A stretch of 32,102 nt of DNA from Ruminococcus sp. (lineage in GTDB: Bacteria > Bacillota > Clostridia > Oscillospirales > Acutalibacteraceae): positions 1 through 32,102 of the forward strand of contig JAMPDR010000028.1 of the NCBI GenBank assembly GCA_023665555.1. Direction: 5' to 3'. The notes under the pieces are model-generated. The model was given only the letters and a program-made list of their open reading frames with translations, made no database searches and was not told the DNA's origin. Made by a program: the position numbers and the translations under genes. Of the stretch, positions 16,374-25,600 are shown in pieces. Within the stretch, counting starts at the first letter, position 1. Each line of letters starts with the position of its first letter.

Positions 16374-19104
16374 ATGAAAAAGCACAAAATAAAAAATCCC
16401 CTGCTTCGCCGTATTCCAAAAGAACTGCTCGGTGACTGGAGAAAATATCTTGTTGTAAGCCTGTTTTTAATTCTCGTTATCGGATTTGTATCCGGTATGT
16501 ATGTTGCAAATGAAAGCATGATGGCTTCTGCTGAAGAAAGTATTTCAAAGTATCAACTTGAGGACGGACATTTTGAACTCGAAAAAAAAAGCAAGCGATT
16601 CACTGCTTTCGGCTATCGCTTCGGGTGAAAAAGCTGACATAAAAACATACTATACCAATGAAGGGAAAGCGAAATTTGATGAAAAATTTGAAGCTGAATT
16701 CAAAGAAAAGTTCACTGAAGAATTCGATACTGAATTTCCAAAAAAGTTTGAAGAATCTTTTACGAACGAAATTCAAAACAACACAGCAATAAAAATTTTG
16801 GACAACACCATACTGTCATTTATGGTTCCTTTTACAATCGATCAAATAAAAAACAGCGAACAGTATAAATCCGCCTACAACACCGCTTACGCGCAAGCAT
16901 ATCAGCAAGCCTATGATGAAGCACATAAAAGTGCATATGATGAGGCATGGAACGAAATATTGACGGAAATTAATGAAAAGTATTCCGATGCTGAAGAAAA
17001 GTACCAATTGAATGACCCCGATTTTCAGCCTGTTGCAGTAAAGCTTTATGAGAATTTCTACCGTAACGAAAATGAGGACAATAATAATGACGCTACCATT
17101 GACGGCACAGTTCGTGTGTTTGTAAAAACAGAAAATATCAATCTTGCTTGTCTTATGGACGGACGCTTACCCGAAAAAGCTGACGAAATTGCCGTTGACC
17201 GTATGCATGCAGATAATGTTGGCATAAAAGTCGGCGACAGTATTACCGTTGGAAATGAAAGCTGGAAAGTTGTTGGTCTGATTGCATATGTCAACTACTC
17301 AACACTTCACGAAAAAAGCACGGATTTGATTTTCGACGCGCTCAAATTCAATGTAGCAATGGTAACACAGGACGGCTTTGACCGCCTTGACAGCGACATT
17401 CACTATTCCTATGCGTGGCAATATGAAAACAGACCTATCGATGCTGTTGAAGAAAAGAAACTTTCAGATAATTTTCTGCCTGCGCTATTGACTCAGACTG
17501 TTGTTGACGATAACGAAATTACGGATTACCTTCCCGCTTATGCCAATGAAGCAATCCATTTTGCCACTGATGACATGGGCAGCGACATGTCGATGGGCAG
17601 AGTAATCCTTGATATTCTGATTATCATTATAGCATTCATTTTTGCAGTAACCATCAGCAATACAATTTCGAAAGAATCTAAAACCATCGGTACATTGCGT
17701 GCCTCAGGTTACACAAAAGGCGAACTTATTCGTCACTACATGACAATGCCCATAATTGTTACGCTTATCTCAGCTGCAATAGGAAACCTTCTCGGATACA
17801 CGGTGTTTAAAAATGTCGTTGTATCAATGTATTATAACAGCTATAGTTTACCCGCCTATCAGACAATATGGAATCCAAATGCATTTATCAAAACAACAGT
17901 GATTCCCCTTGTTTTGATGTTCATTGTTAACTTGGCGATTATCGCAAAGAAAATGCAGCATACACCACTGCAATTTTTGCGTGCAGAACTTAAAAAAAGC
18001 CGTAACAAAAAATCAATTCGCTTGCCGGATTTGAGATTTTTCCATCGTTTCCGCATGCGCATAATTTTCCAGAATGTTCCTAATTACCTAATTTTATTTT
18101 TCGGTATATTTTTTGTTTCGGTAATGCTTGCCATGGCAGTTGGTATGCCGAACACATTGGACTATTATAAGGCAAATGCAAGTGATATGATGCTTGCAAA
18201 ATATCAGTATGTTCTGAAATCCTATAGCGATGAAAACGGCAATACTATCATTACCGGCAATGATGCGGCTGAGCAGTTTTGTATTGAATCTCTGCAAAAA
18301 AAGAGCGACGCATTTGATGAGGAAATTACTATTTACGGGACAATCCCTAACAGTAAATATGTGGCTATAGACGGTTTAGAAACTCTCAAAGACGGTGAGG
18401 TTTATATTTCGAACTCATTTAGAGATAAATATCATATTTCTGTTGGTGATACTGTTACTCTTGACGAAAAATATGAAAACAAACAATACATTTTTAAAGT
18501 AGCAGGTTTTTATGACAAAGCAGTAAGTATTTCTGTTTATATGCCAATCGAACAGTTCCGCTCAGTCTTTGACCGGAAGGAAAACGAATTCAGCGGATAT
18601 CTTTCGGATACAGAACTCACTGATATAGCAAAAGACAATATTGCCACGGTAATTACCGAACGGGATATTACAAAAATGTGCGATCAACTCGATCACTCCA
18701 TGGGAGCATATATGCAGTACTTCCAAGTTTTGTGCATACTCCTGTCAGCGGTAATGATATACCTACTTTCAAAAATAATCATTGAAAAAAATGAAAACGC
18801 TATCTCGATGACAAAGATACTCGGTTATGAGAACAGCGAAATCGCACGGCTTTATCTGATGGCTACTACAATCATTCTGTTAATTGCAGATTTAGTCTGC
18901 GTAATTCTCGGCTCACTTGTCATGGGCAAGGCATGGGAGATGATCATGTCAACCTACAGCGGCTGGTACACCTTCAAAATAAGTCCGTTTGGATACGGAA
19001 AGATGTTCCTGTTCGTGCTGATTGCATATCTCATCGTAATGTTCTTTGATTTCAGACGAATCAAAAAGATTCCTATGGACGAGGCGCTGAAAAACGCGGA
19101 GTAA
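16374..19104 (+). pseudogene. FtsX/MacB-like ABC permease with A9 frameshift
   Basis: The partner membrane protein of the ATPase, broken into two frames. From ATG 16374 (AAGGAG 10 nt upstream) the frame gives a basic start, a membrane helix (KYLVVSLFLILVIGFVSGMYV, about residues 25-45) and QLEDGHFELEKK, then stops at 16628. The rest continues in another frame from about 16591 to 19104. Removing one A from the A9 run at 16582-16590 restores a protein of about 909 residues. The large extracytoplasmic domain has Lys/Glu/Phe-rich and Ala/Tyr-rich repeats (AYAQAYQQAYDEA). Two FtsX domains follow, the first with TIGTLRASGYTKGELIRHYM. Possible causes are a true mutation, phase variation, transcriptional slippage or a sequencing error. 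Confidence 0.85.
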
Positions 19105-19145
19105 GTCAAAGTCTAAGTTCAGTTGTACATGTTCATTAGATAAAT

Positions 19146-19190
19146 AAAAGCACATTGAAACTCTCTGTTAGAAGTTCAATGTGCTTTTTA
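19146..19190 (+). terminator. Terminator of the ABC exporter operon
   Basis: AAAAGCACATTGAA pairs with TTCAATGTGCTTTT around a loop of about 14 nt, then a T run. It begins 42 nt after the permease stop. Confidence 0.85.
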
Positions 19191-19210
19191 ATCACAAATT
19201 AATCATTTTG

Positions 19211-19303
19211 CTATGTCAGCTTTTCCAAACGCAGAATAAGTATCATTCCTTCTTCCGTCAGGGTTATTTTACGATTTCCTCGTGTGAAAAGTTGTTTACC
19301 ATC
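19211..19303 (-). pseudogene. LysR-type regulator, remnant of the DNA-binding domain
   Basis: About 30 codons read DGKQLFTRGNRKITLTEEGM, which matches the wing after the recognition helix in LysR-type regulators (LGxxLFxRxxRxxxLTxxG). The recognition helix itself (upstream in the protein) and the whole effector domain are missing, and the frame runs to a stop at 19211. The fragment points away from the aldo/keto reductase half that begins at 19325; LysR genes divergent to such reductases are common, so this may be the remains of its regulator. The fragment is short, so the family call is moderate. Confidence 0.45.
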
Positions 19304-19324
19304 AGTGCAATAGTACAACTTTTG

Positions 19325-19672
19325 ATTCATGCAGGTAATACACCTTTCGATTTGATTAAATATTCCGAGAGCAAAGGAATGACAGTGGAAGCATATTCCC
19401 CTGTTGCGCATGGCGAAATGCTAAAAAATCCAACCGTTACTGAATTGGCGAAAAAGTACCGTGTAACAACGGCACAGCTTTGTATCCGATACACATTGCA
19501 GCTTGGCACAGTTGCACTGCCGAAGACAGCAAATCCTGCACATATGCGTGAGAATTCCTCAGTAGATTTTGTAATTAGTGATGATGATATTATGCTTTTA
19601 AACACCATGGAACAGATCAAAGACTACGGTGAATATAGCATTTTCCCTGTATTCGGCGGCAAAAAAAATTAA
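19325..19672 (+). pseudogene. Aldo/keto reductase, C-terminal half
   Basis: 115 codons with the second half of an aldo/keto reductase barrel: VEAYSPVAHGEM, KYRVTTAQLCIRYTLQLGTV, LPKTANPAHMREN (the cofactor-binding K-T/S-x-N/R region), FVISDDDIMLLN and a C-terminal YSIFPVFGGKK. It has no start codon or ribosome site of its own; similarity begins at IHAGNTPFDLI. The N-terminal half at 2840-3310 ends at VNQ, so the two halves lack only about 2-4 residues between them and sum to the normal length. They look like one gene split by about 16 kb. Inactive as it stands. Confidence 0.88.
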
Positions 19673-19870
19673 TAAACACAGTAAAAATTGAAAAATTTTT
19701 AAGTTTTCTTTTCACACTATTCCGATTTAACCAAAAATATAATTTACTATATATCAAGCGGACTGGGAATTTTAGAAAAAATATTTTTTACAGTCAGTTA
19801 TGAAAAAAAACGGCATCAATCAAAACCAATCTGTCTTTGCAACTCAAACCGATTTCACGTCACTTCACAA

Positions 19871-20278
19871 TCATCCATTTTGAATATTAAAACCGACAAA
19901 AGCATCTGTAACCTTTTTGACATATCCGCTACCGTGATAGTGCACACGACTATATACCGCTTTGTTCTCATCTTTGTTGACATAAACAAAATGAATAATA
20001 TTTCTGCCGTTTTGTGTAATATATGTGCAGAAATCTTCTGTCATATTCAAATCGGTATGGCACAAAACAACAGGAATCGCTTTTGAATTATTGATATTGC
20101 TTGCGATCTTTTGGATATCATCCATGCAGTGTATTTCTCTGAATAACACGGTCAATCTTGCATAAAAAATTCCGGAAATGTTTTTGCTTGCGTTTATTTC
20201 ACCGCTGTCATAATCACAAATGCAGTTGAATTTTTCTTTTTCCAAGCAATCAAGAACTGTTTTCATATCATCCTGCAC
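19871..20278 (-). CDS. Hypothetical protein, third gene of membrane-XRE operon
   Basis: A 135-residue soluble protein with no family I recognise. It looks alpha/beta, with alternating hydrophobic strands such as FYARLTVLF, AIPVVLCHTDL and NIIHFVYVN, and a basic, glycine-containing end (HYHGSGYVKKVTDAF). The start is taken as GTG 20278 because GAGGTGAG lies 6 nt upstream; an ATG four codons later is possible. It begins 11 nt after the gene before it, so they are co-transcribed. The 198 bases between its end and the reductase fragment are AT-rich and show nothing I can support. Confidence 0.7.
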   Translation of the reverse strand: MQDDMKTVLDCLEKEKFNCICDYDSGEINASKNISGIFYARLTVLFREIHCMDDIQKIASNINNSKAIPVVLCHTDLNMTEDFCTYITQNGRNIIHFVYVNKDENKAVYSRVHYHGSGYVKKVTDAFVGFNIQNG

Positions 20279-20289
20279 TTCATCTCACC

Positions 20290-20880
20290 TCACACAACAA
20301 ACTCATCAACATCAAAGCGGTCACGCTCTTCCTCAATGTAATCATAAGAATTATTAAGCGGCAAACCGAACAATTCCGACAGTCTTTCACCTGCTTCAAA
20401 CAAATCTTCGGTATCAACGGCGTCTTCTATTTGCTGCTGCGTGATTCCGAAATACCACTCAAAAGCCTTGCAATTTTTCCAACAAGGTTCAAAGTCATAT
20501 CCGTTATCTTCCTCAGTCAACATAATTTCACTTATGATTCTAACGTCTTTGATTATTGAAAGCTGCAACGCATCTTCATCAAACAAACCGTAGGTTAATA
20601 TGACAGGTGAATTAATAAAGCCAAAATATTCACACGCATCATCGTTGATTGATTCCAAGCCGAATTTGTCGCAAAATATGCTGTATGCCTTATTGCTTTT
20701 CATCCCGAAATAGTGATTTCTGAAAATGTCCTCACCCATCACACTTATGGATTCTCGAATAAGTTTGGATTCACGCAATGCCTTGTCCTCAAGAACCGAC
20801 TTTGCATTCTTTTTTATCACATTCTGAACGTATTCACCATCCATACCCAGAACATGCATTGACGCTAAACTTGTACCCAT
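20290..20880 (-). CDS. Hypothetical protein, second gene of membrane-XRE operon
   Basis: A 196-residue acidic protein, very rich in D and E, with no signal peptide, membrane helix or enzymatic motif I can identify. The first 60 residues are helical and charged (NVIKKNAKSVLEDKALRESK). The C-terminal half has several aromatic-acidic motifs (CKAFEWYFGITQQQIEDA). ATG 20880 is chosen because AAAGGA sits 12 nt upstream; the TTG at 20898 overlaps that ribosome site and is unlikely. It follows the membrane XRE gene after 27 nt. The acidic character resembles small immunity or inhibitor proteins, but that is only a comparison of composition. Confidence 0.7.
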   Translation of the reverse strand: MGTSLASMHVLGMDGEYVQNVIKKNAKSVLEDKALRESKLIRESISVMGEDIFRNHYFGMKSNKAYSIFCDKFGLESINDDACEYFGFINSPVILTYGLFDEDALQLSIIKDVRIISEIMLTEEDNGYDFEPCWKNCKAFEWYFGITQQQIEDAVDTEDLFEAGERLSELFGLPLNNSYDYIEEERDRFDVDEFVV

Positions 20881-20907
20881 ATCATCATTTCCTTTCAATA
20901 TTAATAA

Positions 20908-22176
20908 TTACCGTGAGTTCTCACACACGTAAACATAGTGTTCATCAAAATCCCACCAATCAAGTTCTTCACCATTTTCATCATGGACCGTGTCAAAATA
21001 ATCCTCAACAAGCCACAAATATTTTGTTCCGTCACTGCCTTTATAGCATTTGACTCTTTCATCCTGACTTGACTGGTTCCATTTTGAAAGTCCATCGGTT
21101 CTTGCGTTCTCCCACATTGACAGCGAGCTGAATACAGACTCGGTTGCATCCTCAGGCAAATTATCTATACGTACATATACATCATCATAAAGAGTAATTG
21201 TTGAATAGTCCGCCGCAACTAACGCAGGCCTTCTGCTATCTACAAAAATAACGTCAAGCACAAGTGCATCAAAAAGGAAGAAAATAACAATCATTGCAAT
21301 TGATATCAGCACTGTACCAAGACAGCCTACTTTCCTGCCATTATTCCGTTTTTCTGATTTTTGCTTGTGTTTATCGGCATTGATGATGTTCTTCTTCAGC
21401 ACCCTCGGCTTGCAAAGATGCTTGAAATACATACCTCTGAGCGGATATGAAAGAAGCATTGTGACAAATCCCAAACCTAAATCAGAAAACAGACCTATCC
21501 GTTTATATTTTTTAATAACCTCTTTAGTGTTTTGTCCTCTTGCGTGCAGAAGTTCAATTTTTGTGTCGCCGGTTGAGGTTATTTTCGGATATGCCACCAT
21601 AAAATCGACACCTATCAATGTTTTATCACCCAAATCAAAACCATCCAAGTCAACCGAAAGCAAAATATCAGACGTAATGTTCGATATTCTGTAAGTGCAA
21701 TCAGTTTGAAGCACTAAGGATGTTAAGCTATTGCTGAATTTTTTAATCAGACCGACCGTGATTCTGTCCTTTAAAGTTTCAACGCTTTCATCAAGTTCGT
21801 TGTAATCATCTTCAGTCAGAATTTTGCCCATGAGTTTAATCACTGCGGTGTCGGAATCAATCTCAATCCATTTTGACTCATCTGCTCTGATGCTGTAAAG
21901 CTGACCGTTTATGTCAATATGCATTATCGAATAAAAATTATTTGCAATGCATATTCTTTTGATACCGTCTTTACTTGCAAGATAAATATCTTCAACGGTT
22001 GTGTCAAGTTCATGTGCGAGTTTTTCAAATGTTTCGATTCGCGGGAAAGCCTGTCCGTTTTCCCATTTTGAAACTGCCTTATCAGACACACCTATTTTCT
22101 CAGCAAGTCCTGCTTGAGTCATGTTATGTTCTTCACGAAGTTGACAGATATAATTTCCGAATTTGTAATTATTCAT
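20908..22176 (-). CDS. Membrane-anchored XRE-family regulator
   Basis: A 422-residue protein with an N-terminal XRE helix-turn-helix (about 5-65; MTQAGLAEKIGVSDKAVSKW and FPRIETFEKLAHEL). A middle cytoplasmic beta-rich domain (70-270) contains SIMHIDINGQLYSI and DLGDKTLIGVDF. One membrane helix follows (about 297-325; GTVLISIAMIVIFFLFDALV). About 100 residues on the far side are rich in acidic and aromatic residues. It could therefore sense something outside the membrane and act on DNA without a phosphorelay, as ToxR-like one-component regulators do. GAGGTGATTGC precedes the ATG. It is first in a three-gene minus-strand operon and may regulate it. The sensed signal is unknown. Confidence 0.85.
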   Translation of the reverse strand: MNNYKFGNYICQLREEHNMTQAGLAEKIGVSDKAVSKWENGQAFPRIETFEKLAHELDTTVEDIYLASKDGIKRICIANNFYSIMHIDINGQLYSIRADESKWIEIDSDTAVIKLMGKILTEDDYNELDESVETLKDRITVGLIKKFSNSLTSLVLQTDCTYRISNITSDILLSVDLDGFDLGDKTLIGVDFMVAYPKITSTGDTKIELLHARGQNTKEVIKKYKRIGLFSDLGLGFVTMLLSYPLRGMYFKHLCKPRVLKKNIINADKHKQKSEKRNNGRKVGCLGTVLISIAMIVIFFLFDALVLDVIFVDSRRPALVAADYSTITLYDDVYVRIDNLPEDATESVFSSLSMWENARTDGLSKWNQSSQDERVKCYKGSDGTKYLWLVEDYFDTVHDENGEELDWWDFDEHYVYVCENSR

Positions 22177-22193
22177 GCAATCACCTCAAGATA

Positions 22194-22222
22194 ATTCTAT
22201 CAAAATCGACATATATTTTCAA
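22194..22222 (-). promoter_or_regulatory. Promoter of the membrane-XRE operon
   Basis: On the minus strand TTGAAA (22222-22217) and TAGAAT (22199-22194) have a 17-bp spacer. The -10 box ends 18 bp before the start codon, so the untranslated leader would be very short. Confidence 0.7.
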
Positions 22223-22303
22223 TAAAAACGAGGTAGAATTTAAGTAGAAATAGTGATATGCCCTATCTCATGACAAAATTCATCGCAATTTTCAAAAAAA
22301 CTC

Positions 22304-22332
22304 TTGACAACAAATAAAAATGGTGATATAGT
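22304..22332 (+). promoter_or_regulatory. Promoter of tRNA-Leu
   Basis: TTGACA (22304-22309) and TATAGT (22327-22332) with a 17-bp spacer, 31 bp before the mature tRNA. Confidence 0.85.
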
Positions 22333-22363
22333 ATATAAGCACTTGTGAGAACAAGTTAAATAT

Positions 22364-22448
22364 GCGAGAGTGGCGGAATCGGCAGACGCGCACGTTTGAG
22401 GGGCGTGTGGGGCGACTCGTACGGGTTCAAGTCCCGTCTCTCGCACCA
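22364..22448 (+). tRNA. tRNA-Leu(GAG)
   Basis: A complete class II tRNA. The acceptor stem GCGAGAG pairs with CTCTCGC, followed by discriminator A and an encoded CCA. The anticodon stem CACGT/GCGTG closes the loop TTGAGGG, giving anticodon GAG for CUC/CUU leucine codons. The long variable arm and the T-arm with GGTTCAAGTCC are normal. Confidence 0.96.
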
Positions 22449-22452
22449 AGAA

Positions 22453-22483
22453 ATCCCGGATACGAAGGTATTCGGGATTTTAC
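22453..22483 (+). terminator. Terminator of tRNA-Leu
   Basis: The 13-bp hairpin AAATCCCGGATAC / GTATTCGGGATTT has a GAAG tetraloop and a following T, starting 5 nt after the tRNA. Confidence 0.88.
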
Positions 22484-22570
22484 TTTATTACTTCTTAACT
22501 ATTCACTTTTAACTAAAACGTAAATAGAGTACAATGATTATAAAGAAGTACGAAATACCGAATAAACAAT

Positions 22571-22603
22571 CACAGCCGCGGCAAGATAATTGCTACGGCT
22601 GTG
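22571..22603 (-). terminator. Terminator of the large secreted-protein gene
   Basis: CACAGCCG / CGGCTGTG, extended inward by GGCAA/TTGCT after one mismatch. In the minus direction it is followed by ATTGTTTATT. It lies 30 nt beyond the stop of the 22633-26817 gene. Confidence 0.65.
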
Positions 22604-22632
22604 AAATTATTATCACTTAGTTATTTCTTAAC

Positions 22633-25600
22633 TCAAACCGGTTGTCTGTGCAGACAATGAACAAGTTTGTGACAGAAATAAAGTATGGTGCTGAGAACCG
22701 GAACATCAATGTATTTATTATAGGTTCTGCATAAGCCTGTAATATAATTTGTGCAAAGATCCTGATTGGATGCTGACAATGCAGGTATCGGAATCACATA
22801 TGTATCTCCGCAGTTTGCACAAGTGTATGTTGTACTGCCTTCTTCTTCCATTGTCGGCAAAACAACTGTAGATTCATATTTGTGTCCGAGTTTTTCAATT
22901 ATAGCCTGTGCTTCAAGTACTTCATCACATACGGAGCATTTAACACCAGCTGTAATACCCTGTGCAGTACATGTCGGAGCTATCGCTCTGCCAATTGCAA
23001 CCTCTGTGTGTCCTGTTGCGTCAACTACTTCCTGAGCAACGAGAGTTGCACCACAATCTCCGCAATGTGAACCCTCTGTGAGTCCTGTTTCAGTGCAGGT
23101 TGCTGCTTTTGCTTCGTCTGTCACAATGTTAACATGATTATTTTCATCAATATCGCCATATGCATTTCCGCAAATGTCGCATACTGCTTTTGCTGTGCAG
23201 GTTGCTGTTCCGCCGATGTGATCAATCATCGGAATAACTTCCTGAGCAACGAGAGTTGCACCGCAATCTCCGCAATGTGAACCTTCTGTGAGTCCTGTTT
23301 CAGTGCAGGTTGCTGCTTTTGCTTTGTCTATTACAACGTTAACATGGTTGATTTCATCAATATCGCCATATGCATTTCCGCAAACGTCGCATACTGCTTT
23401 TGCTGTGCAGGTTGCTGTTCCACCGGTATGGGCAATCATCGGAATAACTTCCTGAGCAACGAGAGTTACACCGCAATCTCCGCAATGTGAACCTTCTGTG
23501 AGTCCTGTTTCAGTGCAGGTTGCTGCTTTTGCTTTGTCTATTACAACGTTAACATGGTTGATTTCATCAATATCGCCATATGCATTTCCGCAAACGTCGC
23601 ATACTGCTTTTTCAATGCATGTTGCTGTTCCGCCGGTGTGAGCAATCATCGGAATAACTTCCTGAGCAACGAGAACTTCGTTACATACGGAGCAGTGGCT
23701 ACCCTCGGTAAGACCTGTTCCCGTACAAGTAGGAGCAACTGCTTCATCAACTACAACTGTATGTCCCAAATTATCAATTGTTTTCTGTGCTTCAAAAACT
23801 TCGCCGCAAACATCGCATTTAACACCTGCTGTGATACCGTCCTCTGTGCAGGTAGGTGCCTTTGCTTGACCGATTGCAACTTTTGTATGTCCGGTTGCAG
23901 GAACAACTTCTTGAGCGTTGAGAACTTTATCGCATACGCTGCAATGGCTGCCTTCGGTAAGACCTGTTTCTGTACATGACGGTGCAACGGCTGCATCAGT
24001 TACAGATTTGTGACCAAGTGCTTCTGTTACTTCCTGTGCAACGAGTTCTGTGTTGCAAAGTCCACAATGTGAACCTTCTGTGAGTCCTGTGTTTTCACAA
24101 TCAGCAGCAACGGCATAATCAGTAACAACTGAATGATATTTAAGTTCAACTGCATATGTTGCTTCGTGATCGTTAATAACAAGAGTTTCTGATGATGAAT
24201 CATCTGTTAATACATAGTCACCCTCAGTTGTAATTGAGAATGTGTATGTTCCATATGGGAGAACTGCTTTGCCGTCTGCAATATCCCATGCATTGCCCTT
24301 TGCGTCTGAAACAGTTACATCAACCTTATTACCAAGGCAATCTGTTGAGGAAACAGAAACATCAAGGAAATATCTTTGGTTAGTGTATGTCCAATCTTCA
24401 GTAAGATCATCTTTTATCGAACTGTTGAAGTTAACAATTGCTTCCTTAAGTGCAACTGACAAATCGTCATACTTTTCATAAAGTTCGTTAACTTCGTTTC
24501 TGAAATTCTCAAATGAATCAAAGTTAACATCAGCACCGATATCATCTCTTATAAAGCCTTCAACAAGATCAAGAATGAAGTTATAGTAATCATAGAAATC
24601 ACCGAATACGTCTTTAACCTTATCGCTTGCATTTTCAAACTCTTTTTCATTGATGAGAATATCATAGATATCAAAGTCAAATCTTTCATTGATTACTTCT
24701 GCAATAACAGGAAGAAGTATGCCTGCGCTGGTGGTAGCGCTGCCGTCTTTTGAAACTTTGATTGTGTACATAACAGCGTTTCTTTCATAACCTTCGGGAG
24801 CAGCACTTTGGAAAAGAACAAAGTTGCCTGCCGGGATACCGGTATGTACATCAAGAACATCAATATATTTTACAAGCATCAAAAGAACGTCAATATATTC
24901 TTCGGGGATGGTTGAACCAACAAGGTTTTTGATCGTGTCTGCAATGGTGTCCGCATTAAGTGCATCACCAAGGTTTGCAATTGTTTCAAGAACGTTCATC
25001 ATATTGGATGAATTGTTGAATTTAACCAAACCGTTTTCATCTGATGAAGCAGAAAGAATTGCGGGGATTGTAAGAACAGTGCCTTCAGGAAGTTCGGGCA
25101 GAACTTCAATAACTGCATTGAGTATGGCGACAATTGTGCTTGCATCCATATTTGAGAAGTCAAGACCCTGCAAAGTTTCAAGAATTGCACTTAAATCAAG
25201 GTTACCAACGCTGTTAATGCCAAGCTTTACAAGCTGGCCGACAAGGTCTATGATTCCATCTCTGTCAAGCATCATGAAATCAGCATCTTCAACCGGTTCT
25301 TTGTTCTGGTCTTTAACATTGAAACTTAGTGAAAAGCTTTCATTCATGTAAAGATAAAGCTTAATTTTTGTAATAAGTATATTGATTGATTTATCTGCGT
25401 TATAAAGACATGGAATATCACTGTTGATAGCACTTGTATCAAAGTTCTCGCCTGTCACAGTGCCGTTTTCTCTTGCAACATTGAATGTATATTCAGCTGA
25501 TTCATCAAACTTATAGCCGTTTTTAGTTGATTTTTGTGAAACTGTATATGTGCCTGCCTTGATGCCTGAGAAGGTATAGATGCTCAGACCCCATTTAAGG

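Noticed and set aside
19211-19260. Second minus-strand reading with YSAFGKADIAK as the tail of another protein
   Set aside because: Only about a dozen residues with no identifiable upstream part; likely chance.
22240-22449. 69-codon minus-strand frame over tRNA-Leu
   Set aside because: It is the complement of the tRNA and its promoter; such GLEPVR-like frames over tRNAs are a common false call.
23031-23660. 210-bp tandem units as a CRISPR or satellite array
   Set aside because: The repeats are in frame, have no unique spacers and encode CxxC protein modules.
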